A stretch of 64,000 bases of DNA. It comes from UBA4615 sp046046245. GTDB taxonomy: Bacteria; Pseudomonadota; Gammaproteobacteria; Burkholderiales; Burkholderiaceae_E. Under the pieces are notes generated by a model, which searched no databases, was not told where the DNA came from, and was given only the letters and a program-made list of their open reading frames with translations. This document shows positions 17,213 through 25,965 of the stretch, one piece after another. Within the stretch, counting starts at the first letter, position 1; each line of letters starts with the position of its first letter. The DNA lies in contig JBJOKE010000059.1 in assembly GCA_046046245.1 (NCBI GenBank), forward strand, positions 1 through 64,000. Reading direction: 5' to 3'. The translations under genes and the position numbers were made by a program.

Positions 17213-18001
17213 ATGGACGACGCACCGCTGCAGCTGGGATTCGGACCGATCCGCCACACGCGGCTGCGGCCGGTGCGGCACGCGTTCGGCTACGCCGGCG
17301 TGTTCCTGCGGATGCGGATGGATGGCGGCGCGGCGCGCGCGGCCGCCGGCCGGCTGGGCCGCTGGTTCGGCTTCGACGCGGCCGCGCCGGTGTCCTTCCG
17401 CAGCGACGACCACGGCGACGGCAGCGGCGCGCCGCTCGACGCCTGGGCCCGCGCGCTGTGCCGGCAGGCCGGAGTCGCGGCCGACGGGGCGATCTGGCTG
17501 CACACCTTTCCTCGGGTGCTCGGCTACGCCTTCAAGCCGGTGAGCTTCTGGTTCTGCCACCGCGGCGACGGCGCGCTGGTGGCGGTGATCGCCGAGGTCA
17601 ACAACACCTTCGGCGAGCGCCACTGCTACCTGCTCGCCGAACCCGACGGCGGGCCGATGGGTCAGGGTCGCGAGCTGCAGGCGACCAAGGTCTTCCACGT
17701 GTCGCCGTTCTGCTCGGTCGCGGGCCGCTACAGCTTCCGCTTCTTCAACCGGCCCGACCGCGCGCTCGCACGGATCGACCTGCACGACGACGAGGGGCCG
17801 CTGCTGCTGACCAGCCTGTCGGGCGAGCTCGTGCCGGCAGACCGTGCGGCCGTGCGTCGCGCGCTGTTCGGCCAGCCGCTCTTCACCATCGGCGTCATCG
17901 CCCGCATCCACTGGCAAGCGCTGCGGCTCTGGCTCGCGCGCGTCCCCTTCCACCGCAAACCCGAGCCCCCCGAGGCGTTCGTCACCCGAGGTCATCGATG
18001 A
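17213..18001 (+). CDS. DUF1365 protein
   Basis: 262 residues, family DUF1365. Recognisable parts: RHAFGYAGVFLRMRMD, the conserved LHTFPRVLGYAFKPVSFWFC, and VIAEVNNTFGERHCYLL. There are no clear catalytic residues and no membrane segments. It nearly always lies between a flavin oxidase and a cyclopropane synthase gene, suggesting a lipid-modification role. Its TGA overlaps the ATG of the synthase gene (ATGA at 17998-18001), so translation is coupled. Confidence 0.88.
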   Translation: MDDAPLQLGFGPIRHTRLRPVRHAFGYAGVFLRMRMDGGAARAAAGRLGRWFGFDAAAPVSFRSDDHGDGSGAPLDAWARALCRQAGVAADGAIWLHTFPRVLGYAFKPVSFWFCHRGDGALVAVIAEVNNTFGERHCYLLAEPDGGPMGQGRELQATKVFHVSPFCSVAGRYSFRFFNRPDRALARIDLHDDEGPLLLTSLSGELVPADRAAVRRALFGQPLFTIGVIARIHWQALRLWLARVPFHRKPEPPEAFVTRGHR

Positions 18002-19281
18002 ATCGTCATGCCTCCACGCGTCCGATGCTCGACGCCGAGTCCACGCTGCTGAACCCGGCCGGCGCGCCGATGCTCGACGGCGACGCGGCGTCCGCGGCCG
18101 CCTCCGAGCCGATGCCCGCGGCCGCCCGCGCGGTGATCGCGCTGCTGTCGCGGATGCGCGAGGGCCGGCTCACGCTGGTCACGCCCGGCGGCCAGGTGCT
18201 CGCCTTCGGCGCGGGCGATCCGCACGCCACCGTGCGGCTGTCGAACTGGGACGTGTTCGGCGCGTCGCTGTCGAAGGGCGACATCGGCTTCGCCGAGTCG
18301 TACATCGCCGGCGACTGGCAGACCGACTCGCTCGCCACGCTGATGCACGTGCTGCTCGTCAACCGGGACGTCGTCGAGCGGGCGATCTACGGCAGCTGGT
18401 GGGGCAGCCTCCTCTACCGCGTGCGGCACCTGTTCAACCGCAACAGCCGCGCCGGCAGCCGCCGCAACATCCACGCGCACTACGACCTCGGCAACCCGTT
18501 CTACGAGGTCTGGCTCGACCCGAGCATGACCTATTCGAGCGCGCTGTTCGGCGACGAGCCGGCGCGCTCGCTGCAGGACGCGCAGGACGCGAAGTACCGC
18601 CGGATCCTCGACCAGCTCGCGCTGCGCCCCGGCGCCCGCGTGCTCGAGATCGGCTGCGGTTGGGGCGGCTTCGCGGAGATGGCCGCGCGCGACGGACTGC
18701 ACGTGACGGGCCTCACGCTGTCGACCGAGCAGCACGCCTGGGCGACCAAGCGGCTCGTCGACGCGGGTCTCGCCGACCGCGCGCGCTTCCTGCTTCAGGA
18801 CTATCGCGACGAGCACGGCCGCTACGACGCGATCGTCTCGATCGAGATGTTCGAGGCGGTCGGCGAGCAGTACTGGCCGTCGTACTTCCAGACGCTGCGC
18901 CGCTGCCTCGCACCCGGCGGTCGCGCGGTGGTTCAGACCATCACCATCGACGAGTCGCTGTTCGACCGCTACCGCAAGTCGACCGACTTCATCCAGCAGT
19001 ACATCTTTCCCGGCGGCATGCTGCCCTCGCCGACCGCGTTCGAGCAGGGCGCGGCGCGCACCGGCCTCGCGGTCGACGACCGCTTCGCCTTCGGGCGCGA
19101 CTACGCGCGCACGCTCAAGCTCTGGCGCGAGGCCTTCGTCGCGAGCCTGCCGCGGATCACGGCGCAGGGCTTCGACACCCGCTTCGCGCGGACCTGGGAG
19201 TTCTACCTCGCCTACTGCGAGGCGGGTTTCTCGCAGGGCTCGACGGACGTCGTGCAGTTCACGCTGGCCGCGCCGGCCTGA
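17998..19281 (+). CDS. Cyclopropane-fatty-acyl-phospholipid synthase family methyltransferase
   Basis: 427 residues. It uses S-adenosylmethionine to methylate or cyclopropanate unsaturated acyl chains in membrane phospholipids. The SAM motif I is VLEIGCGWGGFAEMAA. Family motifs include HYDLGNPFYEVWLDPSMTYSSALF, VSIEMFEAVGEQYWPSYF and DFIQQYIFPGGMLPS. The N-terminal part has DIGFAESYIAGDW. It could be a true Cfa or the UfaM-type methylase; context with the flavin oxidase and DUF3833 favours the latter, though this is inference. It overlaps DUF1365 by four bases. Confidence 0.9.
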   Translation: MNRHASTRPMLDAESTLLNPAGAPMLDGDAASAAASEPMPAAARAVIALLSRMREGRLTLVTPGGQVLAFGAGDPHATVRLSNWDVFGASLSKGDIGFAESYIAGDWQTDSLATLMHVLLVNRDVVERAIYGSWWGSLLYRVRHLFNRNSRAGSRRNIHAHYDLGNPFYEVWLDPSMTYSSALFGDEPARSLQDAQDAKYRRILDQLALRPGARVLEIGCGWGGFAEMAARDGLHVTGLTLSTEQHAWATKRLVDAGLADRARFLLQDYRDEHGRYDAIVSIEMFEAVGEQYWPSYFQTLRRCLAPGGRAVVQTITIDESLFDRYRKSTDFIQQYIFPGGMLPSPTAFEQGAARTGLAVDDRFAFGRDYARTLKLWREAFVASLPRITAQGFDTRFARTWEFYLAYCEAGFSQGSTDVVQFTLAAPA

Positions 19282-19310
19282 CCCGCGTGCCGACGCGCCG
19301 ATCTCCGACC

Positions 19311-19886
19311 ATGCCGCGCGCCCTCGTGTCCGCCGCCCTCGCCGTCGCGCTGCACGCGACGACGCCGGCCGCGCTGGCGAACACCGCCGACGCCCCGCCC
19401 TCGATCGCGCAGACGCTGGCCGAGCCTCGCCTGGCGGGAGAAGGCGACCTGCGCTGGTTCGGGCTGCGCGTCTACACCGCGCAGCTGTGGGTGGGCCGCC
19501 CCGGGTTGCGCATCGACCGGTTCACGACCGCGCCCTTCGCGCTCGAGTTGCGCTACGCGACCTCGCTCAAGGGTTCGGCGATCGCCGAGCGCAGCGTGCA
19601 GGAGATCGAGCGGCTGGGCTTCGGCGATCCGCAGCGCCGCACGCGCTGGGGCGACGCGATGAAGCGGCTGTTCCCGGACGTCGCGAAGGGCGACCGGCTG
19701 ACCGGCGTCCACGAGCCCGGCCGCGGCGCGCGCTTCTTCCTCAACGACCGGCCGATCGGCGCGGTCGAGGATCCCGACTTCGCGAGCGCGTTCTTCGCGA
19801 TCTGGCTCGACGAGCGGACGGTCGCGCCGGCGCTGCGCGAGTCGTTGCTGAGGCAGGCGGCTAACGACGGCGGAGGGTCGCGGTGA
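19311..19886 (+). CDS. Exported chalcone-isomerase-like protein
   Basis: 191 residues with a signal peptide (ALVSAALAVALHATTPAALA). The rest matches the chalcone-isomerase-like fold: LRWFGLRVYTAQLWVG, APFALELRYATSLKGSAIAERS, FFLNDRPIGAVEDPDFASAFF. Bacterial members generally lack flavonoid activity, and the plant and fungal fatty-acid-binding relatives suggest a periplasmic lipid-binding role. It ends in a GTGA overlap with the MFS gene. Confidence 0.82.
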   Translation: MPRALVSAALAVALHATTPAALANTADAPPSIAQTLAEPRLAGEGDLRWFGLRVYTAQLWVGRPGLRIDRFTTAPFALELRYATSLKGSAIAERSVQEIERLGFGDPQRRTRWGDAMKRLFPDVAKGDRLTGVHEPGRGARFFLNDRPIGAVEDPDFASAFFAIWLDERTVAPALRESLLRQAANDGGGSR

Positions 19887-21232
19887 GCGCCTCGGGCGCG
19901 GCCCAGGCGACCGGCACGACCCCGGCCACCGGGTCGCCGCGCGACGGCAGGCCGCTGCGCGCCCGCGACTACGCGAGCTACGGCGCGCTGCGCGCACCGC
20001 TCGCGCTGCTCGAGCTGCCGCTCTTCGTGCTGCTGCCCACCTTCTACGCCGAGCGGCTCGGGGTGGACCTGACCGTGGTCGGTGCGGTGCTGTTCGTCAC
20101 GCGCCTGCTCGACGCGGTGATCGACCCCGGCGTGGGCATCGCGCTCGACCGCCGCCCGGGCCGCGACACCTACCGCCGCGCGATCCTGTGGAGCCTGCCG
20201 GTGCTCGCGCTCGGCTTCGCCGCGCTCTTCCTGCCGCCGCCCGGCGTGCCGCTGGCCGCCTGGCTGGCGGTCGCGTCGGTGGTCACCTACCTCGCCTACT
20301 CGATCGTCTCGGTCGCCTACCAGGCATGGGGGGCGCGCCTCGGCGACGGGCCGCTCGAGCGCGTCCGCGTGACCGCGAGCCGCGAGGCCTGCGGGCTGGT
20401 CGGCGTGCTGCTGTCGGCGAGCCTGCTGATGCCCGATCGGGCGCCGTGGCTGGTCGCGCTCTTCGTCGCGGGGGCGGCGCTGACGGCGCTCTCGATCCGG
20501 GTCGCGCCGGCACCGCGCCTGCCGGAGGCCGCGCCCCCCCTGGCCACCGCCGCGCCGTCGATCGTCGCGCAGTTCGCCGCGAGCCTGCGCACGGTCTGGG
20601 CCAGCCAGGCGTTCCGGTGGATGCTCGCCGCGTTCATGATCAACGGCATCGCGACCGCGATCCCGGCCACCCTGGTGCTGTTCTACGTCGGCGACGTGCT
20701 GCAGGCGCGCGAGACGGCGCCCGGCTTCCTGATCGCCTACTTCCTCGCGGCCGCGGTCGGCATGCCCGCCTGGGTGCGCATCGCGCGCGTCGCCGGCCTG
20801 CGCAACGCGTGGCTGCTCGGCATGGCCCTGGCGGTCTTCGCCTTCGTCTGGGCATTCGGACTGCGGGCCGGCGACACCACCGCCTTCCTCGCGGTCTGCA
20901 TCGTGACCGGCTTCGCGCTCGGCGCCGACCTCGCCGTGCCGCCCGCGCTGCTCGCCACCGTGCTCGCCGCCGACGACGGGCCGCGCCGCAGCGACGGCGC
21001 GTTCTTCGGCGTGTGGAGCCTCGCCACGAAGATCAACCTCGCCACCGCGGCGGGCCTGGCGCTGCCGGTGCTCGACGCCTTCGGCTACCGGCCCGGCGGA
21101 TCCCCCGGAAACACCCTTGCGCTGTCGGCGACGTACGCGCTGCTGCCCAGTGCCCTGAAGCTGGTCGCCGGCTTCGTGCTGCTGCTCGCGCCGCTGCCGC
21201 CGGACGACCGCCCCGTCGAGGTGCCCCGATGA
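19883..21232 (+). CDS. MFS transporter (MFS_2 / GPH-like)
   Basis: 449 residues from GTG 19883 with about twelve hydrophobic helices. The cation-symporter-like sequence LYxxRLLDAVIDPGVGIALDRRPGRDTYRR (split here: LDAVIDPGVG, then LDRRPG) between helices 2 and 3 places it in the GPH/MFS_2 group, which includes sugar and lysolipid carriers. In this operon a lipid or lipid-precursor flippase role is plausible, but the substrate cannot be read from sequence. It overlaps the genes on both sides by four bases. Confidence 0.85.
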   Translation: MSASGAAQATGTTPATGSPRDGRPLRARDYASYGALRAPLALLELPLFVLLPTFYAERLGVDLTVVGAVLFVTRLLDAVIDPGVGIALDRRPGRDTYRRAILWSLPVLALGFAALFLPPPGVPLAAWLAVASVVTYLAYSIVSVAYQAWGARLGDGPLERVRVTASREACGLVGVLLSASLLMPDRAPWLVALFVAGAALTALSIRVAPAPRLPEAAPPLATAAPSIVAQFAASLRTVWASQAFRWMLAAFMINGIATAIPATLVLFYVGDVLQARETAPGFLIAYFLAAAVGMPAWVRIARVAGLRNAWLLGMALAVFAFVWAFGLRAGDTTAFLAVCIVTGFALGADLAVPPALLATVLAADDGPRRSDGAFFGVWSLATKINLATAAGLALPVLDAFGYRPGGSPGNTLALSATYALLPSALKLVAGFVLLLAPLPPDDRPVEVPR

Positions 21233-21798
21233 ACGACCGCCTCCGCCTCCCTCCGTCCCGCCTGCTCGGCCGCCGCGCCGCGCTGGGCGGCCTGCTCGGC
21301 ACCGCCGCGCTCGCGTCCGGCTGCGCCGGCCCGGACCCGTCGTCCTACGCGGCCGAGAAGCCCGTGCTGGACCTGCGCACCTACTTCGACGGCGACGTCG
21401 ATGCCTGGGGCGTGTTCCAGGACCGCTCCGGCAAGGTCGTCCGCCGCTTCACCGTGAAGATGAAGTGCTCGTGGCAGGGCGACACCGGCATCCTCGACGA
21501 GGGCTTCACCTACTCCGACGGCAAGACCGAGCGCCGCGTCTGGACCGTGAAGCGCCAGCCCGGCGGCCGCTGGATCGGCACCGCCGCCGACGTGGTCGGC
21601 GAGGCGCAGGGCGTGTCCTCGGGCAACGCGCTGAACTGGCGCTACACGCTCGCGCTGGTCGTCGACGGCTCGACCTGGCACGTGGACTTCGACGACTGGA
21701 TGTACCTGGTGGACGAGAAGGTGATGCTGAACCGCGCGACGATGAGCAAGTTCGGCATCCGCCTCGGCGAGGTGCTGCTCTCCTTCACGAAGCGCTGA
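21229..21798 (+). CDS. DUF3833 lipoprotein
   Basis: 189 residues with a lipoprotein signal (LGTAALASGCAGPD; Cys is the lipidation site). The DUF3833 domain includes LDLRTYFDGDVDAWGVFQD, FTYSDGKTERRVWTVKR, and DDWMYLVDEKVMLNRATMSK. Likely anchored in a membrane facing the periplasm. DUF3833 genes are frequent companions of this lipid module. ATGA overlap with the upstream MFS gene; 11 bases to the SDR gene. Confidence 0.87.
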   Translation: MNDRLRLPPSRLLGRRAALGGLLGTAALASGCAGPDPSSYAAEKPVLDLRTYFDGDVDAWGVFQDRSGKVVRRFTVKMKCSWQGDTGILDEGFTYSDGKTERRVWTVKRQPGGRWIGTAADVVGEAQGVSSGNALNWRYTLALVVDGSTWHVDFDDWMYLVDEKVMLNRATMSKFGIRLGEVLLSFTKR

Positions 21799-21809
21799 GG
21801 ACCGACGCC

Positions 21810-22667
21810 ATGGGATCGAGCCTCCTCGACAACCGCTTCGCCCCGATCGAGCGTCCGTCCGCCGCGCCGACGCTGCTCGGCCCGATGAATCCGCCGATCG
21901 CGAACTGGGCGAACCGCCGCGTCTGGGTGGTCGGCGCCTCGAGCGGCATCGGCGCGGAACTCGCCCGCGCGCTGCGCCGCCGCGGCGCGCGCGTGGCCGT
22001 CTCCGCGCGCCGCGCCGAGGCGCTGCGCGACGCGATCGCCGACGACGCCGCAACCGGCGCGCCGCCGGCCGAGATCCTGCCGCTCGACGTCGTCGACGCC
22101 GACGCGGTCGCCGCCGCCTGCACCACGCTGCGCGAGCGCTGGGGCGGCATCGACCTCGTGCTCTGGGTGGCCGGCACCTATGCGCCGATGCGCGCGCAGG
22201 ACTACCAGCTCGAGGGCGCGCGCCGGATGCTCGACACCAACCTGAACGCCGTGTTCGGCGGGCTGGCGTCGATCCTGCCGATGCTGCTGTCGCAGGGTCA
22301 GGGCGGGATCGCGCTGGTCTCGAGCGTCGCCGGCTACAGCGGGCTGCCGCAGGCGCTGGTCTACGGGCCGACCAAGGCCGCGCTGATCAACCTCGCCGAG
22401 TCGCTGTACCTGGACCTGCGGCCCTCGGGCATCGGCGTCTACCTGGTGAACCCCGGCTACGTCGACACCCCGGCCACCGCCGGCAACGCCTACACCATGC
22501 CCGCGCTGATCAGCGCGCAGGAGGCGGCCGAGGCCACGCTCGCCGGCATCGGGGCCGGCCGCTTCGAGATCCACTATCCGAAGCGCTTCACCCGCTGGCT
22601 GAAGTTCGCGCGGATCCTGCCGTACCGGGCCTACTTCCCGCTGGTCCGCAAGGTCACCGGGCTGTGA
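21810..22667 (+). CDS. Short-chain dehydrogenase/reductase
   Basis: 285 residues. The cofactor loop is VVGASSGIGAELARAL with a following Arg (SARRAE), favouring NADP(H). The catalytic Ser is in LVSSVAGYSG and Tyr-Lys in VYGPTKAALINL. The C-terminal region (FTRWLKFARILPYRAYFPLV) is hydrophobic and basic, hinting at membrane association. It probably reduces or oxidises a lipid carbonyl or alcohol in the module. Its stop overlaps the next start (GTGA at 22664-22667). Confidence 0.87.
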   Translation: MGSSLLDNRFAPIERPSAAPTLLGPMNPPIANWANRRVWVVGASSGIGAELARALRRRGARVAVSARRAEALRDAIADDAATGAPPAEILPLDVVDADAVAAACTTLRERWGGIDLVLWVAGTYAPMRAQDYQLEGARRMLDTNLNAVFGGLASILPMLLSQGQGGIALVSSVAGYSGLPQALVYGPTKAALINLAESLYLDLRPSGIGVYLVNPGYVDTPATAGNAYTMPALISAQEAAEATLAGIGAGRFEIHYPKRFTRWLKFARILPYRAYFPLVRKVTGL

Positions 22668-23116
22668 ACGGCCCGCGTCCGGACGCGGTCGAACGGACCG
22701 TCCGCTTCTTCGAGGCGATCTCGCCGGCCGATGTCGCGAGGATGGGCGAGCTCTACGCGGACGACGCGTTCTTCAAGGACCCGTTCAACGAGGTCCGCGG
22801 CGTGCCTGCGATCGCGCGGATCTTCGCCCACATGTTCGAGCAGGTGGACGCGCCGCGCTTCGTCGTCCGCGAGGCCGTCTGCCAGGGCGACGCGGCCTTC
22901 CTCCTCTGGGACTTCGAGTTCGGCTTCCGCCGGCCGCTGCCCGCCGTGCCCTGCACCATCCGCGGCTGCTCGCACCTGCGCTACGCGCCCGACGGCCGGA
23001 TCGCCTTCCACCGCGACTACTGGGACGCCGCCGAGGAGCTGTACGAGAAGCTGCCCGCCATCGGGGTGCTGATGCGCTGGCTCAGGCGGCGCGGGGCGGT
23101 GGCGCAACGCCCCTGA
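22664..23116 (+). CDS. NTF2-like (SnoaL-type) protein
   Basis: 150 residues from GTG 22664, a single cone-shaped NTF2-like domain. Hallmarks: RTVRFFEAISPADVARMGELY, FKDPFNEVRG, and HRDYWDAAEELYEKLPAIG. Members act as isomerases, hydrolases or ligand binders; a catalytic dyad cannot be assigned here. It is the last gene of the overlapping lipid module and is common at this position in related clusters. Confidence 0.82.
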   Translation: MNGPRPDAVERTVRFFEAISPADVARMGELYADDAFFKDPFNEVRGVPAIARIFAHMFEQVDAPRFVVREAVCQGDAAFLLWDFEFGFRRPLPAVPCTIRGCSHLRYAPDGRIAFHRDYWDAAEELYEKLPAIGVLMRWLRRRGAVAQRP

Positions 23117-23155
23117 GGCCCGTCGGGCAGACGGATCGCCGGCGTCATGGGCGAC

Positions 23156-23164
23156 TGCTAGAAT
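23156..23164 (+). promoter_or_regulatory. Possible extended -10 promoter of the diiron protein gene
   Basis: TGCTAGAAT at 23156-23164 is an extended -10 element (TG-N-TAGAAT). The -35 position is weak. A leader of about 110 G/C-rich bases separates it from the ATG at 23280; nothing else was recognised in that leader. Confidence 0.4.
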
Positions 23165-23279
23165 CGCGCGCGCCGCCCGGGCGAGGCCCGGCCGCGGTCC
23201 GATCCCGGCCCGACCGCCCGCCCCGCAAGGACCGGCCCCGTCGGCCGACCCCTTCCCACCGCCCGACCCGCCAACGCCC

Positions 23280-24110
23280 ATGCTGTACCCCGAACTGTTC
23301 AAGACGCTCGAACGCGTGCGCTGGTCGCTCGACGACATCCCCTGGGACAGCTTCGATGCGTCGAAGCTCTCCGACGAGCAGGCGCGGACCGTGAAGATGA
23401 ACGCGATCACCGAGTGGGCGGCGCTGCCGGCCACCGAGATGTTCCTGCGCGACAACCGCCACGACAGCGACTTCAGCGCGTTCATGAGCGTGTGGTTCTA
23501 CGAGGAGCAGAAGCACGCGCTGGTGCTGATGGAGTACCTGCGCCGCTTCCGTCCGGACCTGGTGCCGACCGAGGAGGAGCTGCACGCGGTGCGCTTCGAG
23601 TTCGACCCGGCCCCGCCGCTCGAGACGCTGATGCTGCACTTCTGCGGCGAGATCCGGCTGAACCACTGGTACCGCTGCGCGTCCGAGTGGCACACCGAGC
23701 CGGTGATCAAGCACATCTACGACACCATCTCGCGCGACGAGGCCCGCCACGGCGGCGCCTACCTGCAGTACATGAAGAAGGCGATCGGCGAGGCGGGCGA
23801 CACCGCGCGCACGGCCTTCGCGAAGATCGGCCTGCTGATGGCCAGCGCACGCCGCACCGCGCAGGCGCTGCACCCGACCAACCTGCACGTGAACAAGGAC
23901 CTGTTCCCGAACGACACCGTGCAGAGCCGCCTGCCAGAGCCGGGCTGGCTCGAGCGCTGGCTCGACAGCCAGATCCGCTTCGACGCGGACTGGGAGGGCA
24001 AGGTCGTCGACCGGATCCTGCACAACCTGTCGCTGCTGTTCGGCCGCGAGCTGGCGACGGTGCAGGCACTGAACCGGTACCGGCGCGAGCTGAACGCGGC
24101 CGCGGCCTGA
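23280..24110 (+). CDS. Ferritin-like diiron protein (acyl-ACP-desaturase-like)
   Basis: 276 residues, mostly helical. The diiron pattern is present: Glu near residue 45-53, E76-x-x-H79 (FYEEQKHALVLMEY), Glu124 (FCGEIRLNHWY) and E154-x-x-H157 (SRDEARHGG). Two ExxH motifs fit the ferritin-like oxygenase and desaturase superfamily. The substrate is unknown; stearoyl-ACP desaturase relatives are the nearest concept. It lies directly downstream of the light/lipid module, separated by a likely promoter, and may contribute an oxygen-dependent lipid step (inference). Confidence 0.8.
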   Translation: MLYPELFKTLERVRWSLDDIPWDSFDASKLSDEQARTVKMNAITEWAALPATEMFLRDNRHDSDFSAFMSVWFYEEQKHALVLMEYLRRFRPDLVPTEEELHAVRFEFDPAPPLETLMLHFCGEIRLNHWYRCASEWHTEPVIKHIYDTISRDEARHGGAYLQYMKKAIGEAGDTARTAFAKIGLLMASARRTAQALHPTNLHVNKDLFPNDTVQSRLPEPGWLERWLDSQIRFDADWEGKVVDRILHNLSLLFGRELATVQALNRYRRELNAAAA

Positions 24111-24174
24111 GGGCCGCGCCGTGCCGCGGTAAGGGGACGCGCGGCCCCGGTACGGTGCCCGCGCGTCCCCGCCG

Positions 24175-24990
24175 ATGACCCGCCTGATCACCTGGCTCGC
24201 ATCGCCGCTCGGCGCGGCGACGGCCGCGTCGCTGCTGGCCGGCGCGCTGTTCGTCGCAAGCGTCGTGGTCGGCCGGTTCGCCCCGCGGCTCGCGTCGCGC
24301 GCGCGCTGGAGTGCCGCGGGCCTGCTCGCGCTCGGGATGGCGGCGGTGCAGCTCGGCGCGTCGTCGGCCGTCGCGCGGGCGCTGGCGTTGCCGCTCGAGG
24401 CGAAGGCGCTGGCGCTCGCGGCCGAAGCGCCGCCCGGACCCTGGGACGCGATCGTGGTGCTCGGCGGCGCGGTGCAGCCGCCGCCCGAGCACCCGGCCAC
24501 GCAGATCCGCCTGCTCGGCGCGTCCGACCGCGTCTGGCACGCGGCGCGCCTGTGGCACGAGCGGATCGCGCCGATGATCGTGGCCAGCGGCGGGCCGCTG
24601 CCCGCACCCGGCCAGGACATGCGCTACACCGAGGCCGAGGCGATGCGCACCTTCCTCGAGGCGCTCGGCGTACCGCGGTCCGCGATCCTGCTCGAGCCCC
24701 GATCGGCGAACACCCGCGAGAACGTGCGCTTCACCGCCGAGCTGATCGGGCGCGGACGCCGGGTCGCGCTGGTCACCAGCGCGATCCACATGCCGCGGGC
24801 GCTGCGCGAGGCGCGGGCGGCGGGGCTCGATGCCCATGCCTTCCCGACGGACTTCCGCACGCTGGACCGCGACCGGCCGCTCGCGCACCCGCTCGGCGCG
24901 AACACCGAGGCGCTCGACCTGAGCGGACGGGCGATCAAGGAATGGCTCGGGGAGATCGCGGCGCGGCTGGGGCTCGCACCGACCGGCTGA
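24175..24990 (+). CDS. YdcF/ElyC-family membrane protein (DUF218)
   Basis: 271 residues. Two N-terminal hydrophobic helices (about 12-33 and 42-60) precede a DUF218 domain: WDAIVVLGGAVQPP, IVASGGPLPAPGQDMRYTEAEAM, LLEPRSANTRENVRFTAEL and VTSAIHMPRALREARAAGL. ElyC relatives affect envelope and undecaprenyl-phosphate metabolism; YdcF binds SAM in vitro (recalled). The exact role is unknown. It converges with the SPOR protein gene. Confidence 0.85.
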   Translation: MTRLITWLASPLGAATAASLLAGALFVASVVVGRFAPRLASRARWSAAGLLALGMAAVQLGASSAVARALALPLEAKALALAAEAPPGPWDAIVVLGGAVQPPPEHPATQIRLLGASDRVWHAARLWHERIAPMIVASGGPLPAPGQDMRYTEAEAMRTFLEALGVPRSAILLEPRSANTRENVRFTAELIGRGRRVALVTSAIHMPRALREARAAGLDAHAFPTDFRTLDRDRPLAHPLGANTEALDLSGRAIKEWLGEIAARLGLAPTG

Positions 24991-25006
24991 CGCGGCGCCG
25001 AGCCGC

Positions 25007-25768
25007 TCAGCCCCCGGCCCCGCAGGGCCGCGCGACCGCCGCGGGAATCGCCGCCCGCAGCTTCGGCAACTCGCCGATCAGCGTGTCGGAGGCGGGCCGC
25101 ACCTGCACCGTCATCGGCCCCGATCCCGCACCGCGCGGCGCGACGCGGACGTTGCGCACGCCCCTGGCCGCGACGGACTTCTGCAGCGCCAGCGCGAGGT
25201 CCTCCTGCTTGAACAGCCCGAGCGACACCGCACCACGCCACGCGCTGGACTCGGGCAGCACGTACAGGTCCTTCACGCCGCGCTCGCGCAGGTCGTCGAG
25301 CCGCTTCTGCAGCTCGTTCGGCCGCGAGACGACGAAGACCATCCAGGACGAGATCTCGTCGGCCCGCCGGGTCGAGGTCGCGAACTCGCCGGGCATCGAT
25401 TCGAACGCCGCGTGCAGCCGCACCGTCTCCGGCTCGCTGAGCGGACCGAGCTCGGCGCAGTTGGCCGCCTTCATCGCAGCCGCGAGCGCCGCGGGCGATG
25501 CGGGCGGCTCGCTCGCCGCCGCCGCAGCGGGCGGCGTCGGCGCGGCACCGCCGGCCGCCGTCGACGAGGCCGGTGCCGCCGGGGCCGACGGCGCGGCGGG
25601 GGCGGTCTGCGCCCGCGGCGCACCGACGATCCGGAGCCGCTCGGGCGAGACCTGCCGCTCGAGCCGCTGCGGCTCGCGGCCGTCCCCGCCGAACGGCGCC
25701 ATCCACCCGCGGAACCAGCCGAAGAGCAGCAGGTTCGCGACGACCAGCAGGCTCAGGAAGGCCTTCAT
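25007..25768 (-). CDS. SPOR-type membrane-anchored protein
   Basis: 253 residues. An N-terminal membrane anchor (AFLSLLVVANLLLFGWFRGW) is followed by a Pro/Ala linker of about 60 residues. The C-terminal region has a probable SPOR-like fold (SSWMVFVVSRPNELQKRLDDLRERGVKDLYVL... with GLFKQEDLALALQKSVAARG). SPOR domains bind denuded peptidoglycan at the septum. In Burkholderiales such a gene usually follows birA and coaX; here it is divergent from coaA. Confidence 0.7.
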   Translation of the reverse strand: MKAFLSLLVVANLLLFGWFRGWMAPFGGDGREPQRLERQVSPERLRIVGAPRAQTAPAAPSAPAAPASSTAAGGAAPTPPAAAAASEPPASPAALAAAMKAANCAELGPLSEPETVRLHAAFESMPGEFATSTRRADEISSWMVFVVSRPNELQKRLDDLRERGVKDLYVLPESSAWRGAVSLGLFKQEDLALALQKSVAARGVRNVRVAPRGAGSGPMTVQVRPASDTLIGELPKLRAAIPAAVARPCGAGG

Positions 25769-25965
25769 GCGCGGCGGCCGCGCACGCGTGCGGCGTGTCG
25801 GAGGATGGCGACGGTCGGGATCATCGGAAAGGAAGGGCCGCCGTACACGCTGCGCCTCGGCTCGGGTGCACGCAGGGCGGGGTGGCGCCCGAGTGTACGC
25901 CAGCCCGACCCCTCGCCGACCTGCGGCGGCGTCCGCGCCACAGCCCTCAGGTAAGCTCCCGCCCC

